Below, piece by piece: positions 57,324-64,000 of a DNA stretch of 64,000 nucleotides. Both the position numbers and the translations under genes were made by a program. Position 1 is the stretch's first letter. Each line of letters opens with the position of its first letter. Below the pieces are notes generated by a model. The model saw nothing but the letters and a program-made list of their open reading frames with translations. It was not told where the DNA came from and did no database searches. Source of the DNA: Oscillospiraceae bacterium (GTDB lineage: Bacteria > Bacillota > Clostridia > Oscillospirales > Ruminococcaceae). The DNA lies in contig WRKL01000003.1 of the NCBI GenBank assembly GCA_009778115.1, forward strand, positions 1 through 64,000, given 5' to 3'.

Positions 57324-58697
57324 ATGCCGTCGTATTATTTGGCTATTGATATTGGGGCTTCGGGCGGACTTCATATGCTGGGATGGAAGTCGGACGGACA
57401 AATCAAGCTGGAGGAAATTTATCGTTTTCCGAACGCTCCTGTCCGTAATGATTATAGCCGAAACCTCCCTGATAAGAACAACCTAATGATTCCGGATGAA
57501 AAAGATCAGCTTAGCTGGGATATAGATGCCTTGTTTACGCACATCCTGCGCGGAATGGAGCTTTGTGCGCAAAAAGGGAAAATCCCGGTAAGCGTGGGAA
57601 TTGATACCTGGGGAGTCGATTTTGTTTTGCTCGATGGCGGGGACCAAATGATGGGGAACGCCGTATGTTACCGTGACAAACGCGGTTCGAGAGCTATATC
57701 CGCTGTGGAAGCCGTCTGTTCGGAGCAGGAACTTTATCGGCGCACCGGAATACAAAAACAGCCTTTCAATACAATATATCAACTGGCCGCCGTGCAAAAA
57801 GAAAACCCGGAGCTATTGGAAAACGCTGAAAGCTTGATGATGATACCCGATTATTTGAATTTTTTACTCACGGGACAAAAACGGCAGGAATATACTAACG
57901 CCACCACAACAGGTCTGGTTCACGCAAAACGCAGGGAGTGGGATCGGGAACTGTTGTCCCGGTTGGAATATCCGCAAAAGCTATTCGGCAGTCTGTCTAT
58001 GCCGGGTGAAACCGTAGGGACTCTGTTGCCCGAAATAAAAAACCGTGTGGGATATGATTGCAGCGTTATTCTGACTGCAACCCATGATACCGCAGGTGCG
58101 TTCCTTGCGGCGGAAACACAGACCGGCGAAATTTGTCTTTCCAGCGGAACCTGGAGTTTGCTGGGTGTTGAGCGCAAAGAGCCGGATGTCCGTGAAATAT
58201 GCCGGACGGCGAACTTTACCAATGAAGGTGGTTATGGATTTCGTTATCGGTTTATAAAAAACATCATGGGTTTATGGATGCTGCAATCTATACGGCGCGA
58301 ATTACCGGGGAATCCGGATTACGATACGTTGCAGGAAGAAGCGAGAAAAAACAGCTCTTTTGCATCCATAGTGGATGTAAACAACGAAATATTTTTAGCG
58401 CCTGCGGATATGACCGGAGCGGTGCGGCGTTTGTGCCGTGAAACAAATCAGCCCGTGCCTGAAAATACCGGACAGGTTCTGCAGTGCGTTTATCAAAGTT
58501 TGGCGGACAGCTATCGTGCCGCAATCGGGCAATTACAGGAATGTACGGGGGATAAATACCATACTGTTCGTATTGTGGGCGGCGGGAGCCGGGACAGCTA
58601 TTTGAACGAACTGACCGCAAAGGCGACCGGATTGTATGTGCATACCGGTCATGCCGAAGCTTCGGCTTTGGGGAATTTGATGGCGCAAATGCCGTGA
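57324..58697 (+). CDS. rhaB: Rhamnulokinase
   Basis: 457 residues from the ATG at 57324 (GGGGG seven bases upstream; the frame is open from 57219 but the protein family starts at YYLAIDIGASGG). FGGY-kinase motifs: LAIDIGASGG, GIDTWGVDFVLLD, ATHDTAGAF, LSSGTWSLLG and VGGGSRDSYLNELTAKATG. Phosphorylates L-rhamnulose at C1. First gene of rhaB-rhaA-rhaD. No transporter or RhaR/RhaS pair directly adjoins. Confidence 0.93.
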   Translation: MPSYYLAIDIGASGGLHMLGWKSDGQIKLEEIYRFPNAPVRNDYSRNLPDKNNLMIPDEKDQLSWDIDALFTHILRGMELCAQKGKIPVSVGIDTWGVDFVLLDGGDQMMGNAVCYRDKRGSRAISAVEAVCSEQELYRRTGIQKQPFNTIYQLAAVQKENPELLENAESLMMIPDYLNFLLTGQKRQEYTNATTTGLVHAKRREWDRELLSRLEYPQKLFGSLSMPGETVGTLLPEIKNRVGYDCSVILTATHDTAGAFLAAETQTGEICLSSGTWSLLGVERKEPDVREICRTANFTNEGGYGFRYRFIKNIMGLWMLQSIRRELPGNPDYDTLQEEARKNSSFASIVDVNNEIFLAPADMTGAVRRLCRETNQPVPENTGQVLQCVYQSLADSYRAAIGQLQECTGDKYHTVRIVGGGSRDSYLNELTAKATGLYVHTGHAEASALGNLMAQMP

Positions 58698-58711
58698 AAG
58701 GGGAATTAAGA

Positions 58712-59959
58712 GTGGGTAATTACAAAGATGCTGAATTAAAATATGCAAAACAAGGGATCGATACCGAAAACGCTTTGAAAAAATTGGGGGATAAGCCTAT
58801 TTCAATTAATTGCTGGCAGGGGGATGATGTTGCCGGATTTGACAGCCCGGAAAACGATGTAGTGGACGGATTGCGGGCTACGGGAAACTATCCGGGTAAG
58901 GCACGGAATTTTGCCGAACTTACCGCAGATTTTGATAAAGCCTGCGAGCTTATACCCGGCAAAAAACGATTAAACCTCCATGCCAGCTATGCTGTGTTCG
59001 AACCCGGCGAAAGGGTCAGCCGGGACCGGATCGAATACCGGCATTTCGCACCGTGGGCCGGGTATGCGAAAAAACGGGGAATAGGGCTCGATTTTAATCC
59101 GACTTGTTTCGGACATTCAAACGTGCGGGACGGACTTACGCTATCCAGCCCCGATCAGCATATACAGCAGTTTTGGATCGGGCATTGCATTCAGAGCCGC
59201 CGGATTGCCGATGCTATCGGACGGGAGCTTTCGGATGTGGTGTTGTGTAATGTTTGGATCCCCGACGGATTCAAGGATATTCCGGCTGACAGGATCGGAC
59301 CGCGCCTGCGTTTGAAGTCTGCGCTGGACAGAATATTCGAACAGCCGCTTGAAAATGTTGTTGATTGTGTGGAGAGCAAGCTGTTCGGTGTAGGGTTGGA
59401 AAGCTGCACGGTAGGTTCGCTGGAATTTTATCTGGGATACGCATCAAGAAGAAAAGGAGTGTATTGCTTGCTGGATAACGGGCATTTCCATCCTACCGAA
59501 ACCGTCAGCGATAAAATATCATCTCTGCTTTGTTTTTTTGACAAACTTCCGTTGCATATTACACGCCCGGTTCGCTGGGACAGTGATCATGTTCCGTTGT
59601 TTGATGATGAAACCCGTGATATTTGCAAAGAGATCGTGCGCTGCGGCGCATTGGATAAAGCATTGATCGGACTTGACTTTTTCGACGCATCAATAAACCG
59701 TATCGCGGCATGGGTACTCGGAACACGCAGTGTACACAAGTCATTATTATACGCTTTGCTGCAACCCGACGACAAATTGGTTGAATTACAGGATGCCGGG
59801 GATTTCACACAAAAACTGGTTAGGATGGAGGAAATGAAAACCTTGCCTTTCGGAGATGTCTGGAATGAGTACTGCGCACGGAATAATGTCCCGTATGACG
59901 GTGAATGGATGAGCGAGATCGTAAAATATGAACAAAATGTTTTGAGAAAACGGGGTTGA
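58712..59959 (+). CDS. rhaA: L-rhamnose isomerase
   Basis: 415 residues from a GTG at 58712 with AAAGGGG nine bases upstream; a GTG at 58694 overlapping the rhaB stop is an alternative. ISINCWQGDDVAGFD, LNLHASYAVFEPGE, LDFNPTCFGHSNVRDGLTLS and HFHPTETVSDKISSLL are typical, with the metal ligands in the TIM barrel. Converts L-rhamnose to L-rhamnulose. Confidence 0.95.
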   Translation: MGNYKDAELKYAKQGIDTENALKKLGDKPISINCWQGDDVAGFDSPENDVVDGLRATGNYPGKARNFAELTADFDKACELIPGKKRLNLHASYAVFEPGERVSRDRIEYRHFAPWAGYAKKRGIGLDFNPTCFGHSNVRDGLTLSSPDQHIQQFWIGHCIQSRRIADAIGRELSDVVLCNVWIPDGFKDIPADRIGPRLRLKSALDRIFEQPLENVVDCVESKLFGVGLESCTVGSLEFYLGYASRRKGVYCLLDNGHFHPTETVSDKISSLLCFFDKLPLHITRPVRWDSDHVPLFDDETRDICKEIVRCGALDKALIGLDFFDASINRIAAWVLGTRSVHKSLLYALLQPDDKLVELQDAGDFTQKLVRMEEMKTLPFGDVWNEYCARNNVPYDGEWMSEIVKYEQNVLRKRG

Positions 59960-59963
59960 TGGT

Positions 59964-60785
59964 TTGAAAGCGGAAAAATCAAAAGCGGTGCAGGGATTTA
60001 TAAGAATGTGCGATGACGGCTGGAATGCGGGATGGCACGAACGCAACGGAGGGAACCTTACCTATCGGATGACGGCGGAGGATGTTTCCGTTTGCCGTGA
60101 CGATTTTTGTTGCGGCGGCGAATGGAAGGATATGGGGGTTACGGCGAAAAATTTGGCGGATGAATTTTTTCTGACCACGGGCAGCGGTAAATATTTCCGG
60201 AATGTTAAAGCTTCTCCGGATGAAAATATCGGCATCATTGAGATTTCCCCGAATGCCGAAAAGTATAGAATAGTGTGGGGACTGAGCGGCGGCGGTATGC
60301 CTACCAGTGAATTTCCCAGTCATTTTTTAAACCACAGTGCCCGGCTTAAAGTCACGGGAGGAAATTCACGGGTAATATACCATGCACACACTCCTGACAT
60401 AATCGCACTGACATATATATTGCCGTTGACGGACAAGGCTTTTTCCCGCGTGTTGTGGCAATGCGCAACCGAATGCCCGGTGGTGTTCCCGCAGGGTGTC
60501 GGTGTAGTCGAGTGGATGGTTCCGGGCGGTGCAAATATCGCGCACGCGAGCATGAAGCTGATGGAAAAATACGAAGCCGTGGTTTGGGCGCATCACGGGC
60601 TTTTTTGTGCCGGAGCAGACTTTGACGAAACTTTCGGATTAATGCATACCATAGAAAAAGCCGCCGGTATCTATCTCAGAATTTTATCCAGCGGAAAAAA
60701 CATAAAACAAACTATTACAGAGCAAAATCTTTGTGATGTTGCGGCGGCGTTCGGAGTTGAAATTAACAAGGAAAACCTAAATTAG
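59964..60785 (+). CDS. rhaD: Rhamnulose-1-phosphate aldolase
   Basis: 273 residues from a TTG four bases after the rhaA stop. Class II aldolase/adducin fold with zinc ligands in VIYHAHTPDIIALTY and VVWAHHGLFCAG; WNAGWHERNGGNLTYR and FLTTGSGKYFRN near the start. Splits L-rhamnulose 1-phosphate into dihydroxyacetone phosphate (processed by TpiA) and L-lactaldehyde. Confidence 0.94.
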   Translation: MKAEKSKAVQGFIRMCDDGWNAGWHERNGGNLTYRMTAEDVSVCRDDFCCGGEWKDMGVTAKNLADEFFLTTGSGKYFRNVKASPDENIGIIEISPNAEKYRIVWGLSGGGMPTSEFPSHFLNHSARLKVTGGNSRVIYHAHTPDIIALTYILPLTDKAFSRVLWQCATECPVVFPQGVGVVEWMVPGGANIAHASMKLMEKYEAVVWAHHGLFCAGADFDETFGLMHTIEKAAGIYLRILSSGKNIKQTITEQNLCDVAAAFGVEINKENLN

Positions 60786-60856
60786 TTATCTGTTCTGTTT
60801 TCCGCAGCCTACAAAATGCAAAAACAGCCTTAAAAAACCTTAGAAAGGGAATCGAC

Positions 60857-61519
60857 ATGGCGGTAGAATTGGGTAATGACTGGGATGAATTACTGCGGGA
60901 AGAATTTGACAAGCCGTATTATCAAAAACTGCGCCGTATTCTGGCACATGAATATAAAAAATATAAGATTTGCCCGGACATGAGCGACATATTTAATGCG
61001 TTGAAATTAACTGCATATGAAAAAACAAAGGTGGTTTTGCTGGGGCAGGATCCTTATCATGGTGAAAATCAGGCGCATGGTCTTGCTTTTTCGGTAAAGG
61101 AAGGGATACAGTTTCCGCCGTCGCTGGTAAATATTTTTAAGGAGATTCAAAACGACCTGGCCAGAAGTTTTCCGGAAACCGGCTGTCTTACGCAATGGGC
61201 GGAGCAGGGTGTACTGCTGTTGAACACAACGCTGACGGTACGCTCCGGACAGCCGAATTCGCATAAAGCCATCGGTTGGGAAATTTTTACCGATAAAGTG
61301 ATATCTCTGCTGGCAGAACATAAAAAACCTTTGGTTTTTCTGCTTTGGGGAGCGCACGCGAGATCCAAGATGAAGCTGCTTGAATTTACAAACCACAAAA
61401 TTTTGATTGCGCCGCACCCAAGCCCGCTGTCGGCACACCGCGGGTTTTTCGGTTGCAAACATTTCTCTGCAAGCAATTCATTTTTAGAAAATACCGGGCA
61501 AAAACCTATACAGTGGTAA
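60857..61519 (+). CDS. ung: Uracil-DNA glycosylase
   Basis: 220 residues, AGAAAGGGA before the ATG. Water-activating VVLLGQDPYHGENQAHGLAFS, the uracil pocket, and the DNA-intercalating HPSPLSAHRGFFG loop are all present. Removes uracil from DNA. Separate from the rhamnose operon, after 71 bases. Confidence 0.96.
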   Translation: MAVELGNDWDELLREEFDKPYYQKLRRILAHEYKKYKICPDMSDIFNALKLTAYEKTKVVLLGQDPYHGENQAHGLAFSVKEGIQFPPSLVNIFKEIQNDLARSFPETGCLTQWAEQGVLLLNTTLTVRSGQPNSHKAIGWEIFTDKVISLLAEHKKPLVFLLWGAHARSKMKLLEFTNHKILIAPHPSPLSAHRGFFGCKHFSASNSFLENTGQKPIQW

Positions 61520-61563
61520 TACTACCGCTTGTTTTGGCGGCTAATTTAAAAATAATTACGGGG

Positions 61564-61592
61564 TTGATTTTTTCGATAAAATGAATTATAAT
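61564..61592 (+). promoter_or_regulatory. Promoter of the tkt-nadK unit
   Basis: TTGATT at 61564-61569, 17-base spacer, TATAAT at 61587-61592. The leader that follows contains a GCGATAAAC direct repeat (near 61639-61656). Confidence 0.65.
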
Positions 61593-61697
61593 CACAACGG
61601 AACAATAAATTTCAGGCATCCTTTATGAAAACCTGTTTTGCGATAAACTGCGATAAACGGAGTTTTTGAAGTTGCCTTTGGAAAGATGGTTAGGTGA

Positions 61698-63683
61698 ATG
61701 AAAGCGATCGAACAAAAAGTGATTGATACAGTGCGTGTGGTCTGCGCTGACGGCGTGGAAAAAGCCAATTCAGGACACCCGGGAATCGCTTTGGGCGCGG
61801 CTCCCGCTTTTTATGCCCTCTGGAAGAATATGTCTCACAACCCCAAAAACCCTGCCTGGGTCAACCGTGACAGGTTTGTACTGTCCGCCGGACACGGCTC
61901 TATGCTTTTATATACTATGATGCATCTTTTCGGATACGGCTTAACCATGGACGATCTCAAAAGTTTCCGGCAGCTGGGCAGCAAAACTCCCGGACACCCT
62001 GAATACTCCTTTGTCCCCGGAATAGAAACCACAACCGGTCCTTTGGGTCAGGGAATAGCCAACGGTGTAGGTATGGCCATAGCTGAAGCCCGTTTGGCGG
62101 CGCAGTTCAACAAACCCGGTCATGAAATAGTTGATCATTTCACATATGTACTGTGCGGAGACGGCTGTATGATGGAGGGAATATCCTACGAAGCCGCATC
62201 GCTTGCGGGCACACTGAAACTGGGTAAACTTATAATTATATATGACTCTAACGATGTTTCTATTGAGGGTGATATCAGCATTGCCTTCACCGAAAATGTA
62301 GGTGACCGCTTTAAAGCCTGCGGCTGGCAGGTACTCAGGGTAGAAAACGGCAACGATATAGGAGCCGTGGAAAAAGCGCTGGAAAAAGCGAAATCGGATA
62401 CTTCAGCGCCCACGATGATCGAAGTTAAAACGATTATCGGCTACGGATCGGATAAAGCGGGAAGCGAATCCTCCCACGGAGAACCCTTGGGCGGCGCAGT
62501 TCTGGCAGGTCTTAAAAAGAATCTCGGTATGCCGGAGCAGAACTTTTGTGTTGACAGTGATGTGTATGAATACATGAAAACAGTTACAGCGGATTTGGCA
62601 GAAAACGAACAGAAATGGAACGCTGTTTTAGATGAATATAAATTAAAATTTAAGGATTCCTACAATACTTTCTGTAGATGGATATCCGGAGAATTTCCCG
62701 TTGGTGAATTGGATAGTCCCGAATTTTGGGAGTTTTCGGACAAGCCGGCTGCCACCCGAAACTCTTCGGGGGAAATGATCAACCGGCTTCGCAAAATATT
62801 TCCGAACATGATAGGAGGGAGCGCCGATCTCGCTGCATCAAACCGGGCGGTAATGGAGGAAGCCGGGGTATTTTCCGCCGAAGATTATACCTGTGCGAAC
62901 ATTTATTTTGGCGTGCGTGAACACGTTATGGCGGCTATCGCAAACGGTATCGGTGTTCATGGCGGGTTATTGCCGTATATTGCGACTTTCTTCGTTTTTT
63001 CAGACTACCTAAAACCGGCTATGCGTATGTCCGCAATAATGAATCTTCCCGTGACCTATGTTTTCACCCACGACAGTATCGGGGTCGGGGAGGACGGATC
63101 AACCCACCAACCCATAGAACAGCTGGCGGCCATGCGGTCTATTCCGGGTTTTATTGATTTTCGTCCCGCTGATGCCCGGGAAACGGCTGCCGGATGGTAT
63201 ACTGCGGTCACAAACGGTAAAAACCCGGTCGGTTTGGTTCTGACCCGGCAGACTGTACCCCAATACCCTTTTTCATCGGGCAGAAAAGCCCTGCGCGGTG
63301 CGTATATAATAAAAGAGAGCAAAAAAGATATACCCGATGTAATTTTGATAGCATCGGGGAGCGAAGTTGAGCATATATGCAACGCCGTTGACATGCTGGA
63401 AAAACAGGGTATCGGTGCGCGCGCTGTCAGTATGCCGTCGATGGCATTGTTCGAAAAACAGGACGACGATTACAAGGAATCTGTTCTCCCGCGAAGCGTT
63501 ACGGCGCGTGTAGCAGTGGAAGCGGCGTCGAGTTTCGGATGGCACAAGTATATCGGGTTTGACGGCGGAATTGTGTGTATGGATACTTTCGGGGTATCGG
63601 CACCGTCAGATGTGTTATTTAAACATTTCGGATTTACGTCGGAAAATGTTGCGGAAAAGGCGAAAGAAGTAATAAATAGATGA
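61698..63683 (+). CDS. tkt: Transketolase
   Basis: 661 residues, the full-length family size. N-terminal thiamine-diphosphate domain with GHPGIALGAAP, TGPLGQGIANGVGMA, CGDGCMMEGISYEAA (Mg2+/TPP motif) and IIYDSNDVSIEG; the pyrimidine domain has GVREHVMAAIANGI and FTHDSIGVGEDGSTHQPIEQL. Pentose phosphate cycle enzyme exchanging two-carbon units. Its stop overlaps the next start (ATGA). Confidence 0.96.
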   Translation: MKAIEQKVIDTVRVVCADGVEKANSGHPGIALGAAPAFYALWKNMSHNPKNPAWVNRDRFVLSAGHGSMLLYTMMHLFGYGLTMDDLKSFRQLGSKTPGHPEYSFVPGIETTTGPLGQGIANGVGMAIAEARLAAQFNKPGHEIVDHFTYVLCGDGCMMEGISYEAASLAGTLKLGKLIIIYDSNDVSIEGDISIAFTENVGDRFKACGWQVLRVENGNDIGAVEKALEKAKSDTSAPTMIEVKTIIGYGSDKAGSESSHGEPLGGAVLAGLKKNLGMPEQNFCVDSDVYEYMKTVTADLAENEQKWNAVLDEYKLKFKDSYNTFCRWISGEFPVGELDSPEFWEFSDKPAATRNSSGEMINRLRKIFPNMIGGSADLAASNRAVMEEAGVFSAEDYTCANIYFGVREHVMAAIANGIGVHGGLLPYIATFFVFSDYLKPAMRMSAIMNLPVTYVFTHDSIGVGEDGSTHQPIEQLAAMRSIPGFIDFRPADARETAAGWYTAVTNGKNPVGLVLTRQTVPQYPFSSGRKALRGAYIIKESKKDIPDVILIASGSEVEHICNAVDMLEKQGIGARAVSMPSMALFEKQDDDYKESVLPRSVTARVAVEAASSFGWHKYIGFDGGIVCMDTFGVSAPSDVLFKHFGFTSENVAEKAKEVINR

Positions 63684-64000
63684 AGATTTTATTATACCCT
63701 AATCTAAAAAAACAAAACGCCGGGGATTGTGTCGTGCAAACTGCGGAAGAAATTTCACGGCTGGGAGCTTCACCTTTGCTCTCGCTCGAATATAAGGACA
63801 GGTTCAGCAATTACGGTTTTTTAAATTTCACGGATTTCGATGAGGCGCTGGCGGAATGCGATATTATAATCGCGATCGGCGGTGACGGAACTATAATTCA
63901 CGCCGCTCACCATGCGATGACTGCGGATAAACCCGTGATCGGAATAAATACGGGACGTTTGGGTTTTCTTGCGGGTTTAGAACCGGCACAACCGGCACAG
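63680..64000 (+). CDS. nadK: NAD kinase, 5' part (cut by the window end)
   Basis: 107 codons to the window end, starting KILLYPNLKKQNAG. The ATP-NAD kinase signature IAIGGDGTIIHAAHHA and GINTGRLGFLAG are present. Overlaps tkt by four bases, so the two are probably co-translated. Makes NADP+ from NAD+. Confidence 0.92.
   Translation, partial: MKILLYPNLKKQNAGDCVVQTAEEISRLGASPLLSLEYKDRFSNYGFLNFTDFDEALAECDIIIAIGGDGTIIHAAHHAMTADKPVIGINTGRLGFLAGLEPAQPAQ

Noticed and set aside
57106-57486. 126-codon frame before rhaB
   Set aside because: It runs out of frame into rhaB and crosses tandem repeats; no start signal.
1-64000. tRNA, rRNA, tmRNA or other known structural RNA genes
   Set aside because: None was recognised in the intergenic stretches by reading; a covariance-model scan would be decisive.

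Overview
The window looks like chromosome from an anaerobic, spore-forming member of the Clostridia (Bacillota). The evidence is an electron-bifurcating [FeFe] hydrogenase operon (HydABC-like), Gram-positive wall-polymer genes, SipW/TasA-type and NHLM-type export genes, an ECF-transporter S component, BlaI/M56 regulation and a SpoVT sequence. Base composition is moderate, Shine-Dalgarno sequences are of AGGAGG type, and TTG/GTG starts are common. No rRNA, tRNA or CRISPR array was seen.

Layout, left part (1-24.8 kb). This stretch is accessory in character. It starts with a two-component system (228-3012), an orphan receiver (3193-3570) and an ECF-type sigma factor (3586-4167). Then come lipoproteins, a TasA/CalY-like surface protein with its own SipW-type signal peptidase and a DUF5305-like partner (4444-9129). 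Next is a Cys-rich double-glycine leader peptide whose frame is broken (9236-9666), a Nif11-like leader peptide (10527-10985), a stub resembling the N-terminus of an HlyD-type secretion protein, and two NHLM-type ABC exporters, the first with a C39 peptidase domain. A partner-switching module (two STAS proteins, a SpoIIE phosphatase and a HATPase kinase) closes the cluster at 18783. Gene fragments and a ParB-like gene typical of conjugative elements follow. The stretch ends in a large serine recombinase (22618-24795) whose C-terminal 150 residues are SpoVT starting at residue ~31 of that protein. I read this as the right end of an integrative element that has split spoVT; the left end is not in the window.

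Middle part (24.9-37 kb). Here lie hydABC (minus strand), a PH-domain membrane protein, a CPA-type antiporter preceded by an unrecognised pair of structured repeat units, two half-size TSUP permeases, and an XRE regulator divergent from a BspA-like leucine-rich-repeat surface protein.

Right part (37-64 kb). A wall-polymer group (TagF-like transferase, TarI/IspD-like cytidylyltransferase, TIM-barrel isomerase, pyruvyltransferase) converges on a dlt-like operon (MBOAT, DltD-like, AMP ligase, GNAT, carrier protein, SDR). Then follow DJ-1/PfpI, BlaI-M56, tpiA, an ECF S component, an AraC-type regulator, the rhamnose pathway rhaB-rhaA-rhaD, ung, tkt and the start of nadK.

Two families of small non-coding inverted-repeat elements run through the window. 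Family A (terminal repeat TAGACCTCCTCG) has eight copies; its end carries a Shine-Dalgarno sequence that serves as the apparent ribosome binding site of several downstream genes, and other copies supply stop codons. Family B (105 bp, ends ATACTAATCCCA) has two copies, one flanked by a 9-bp direct repeat.
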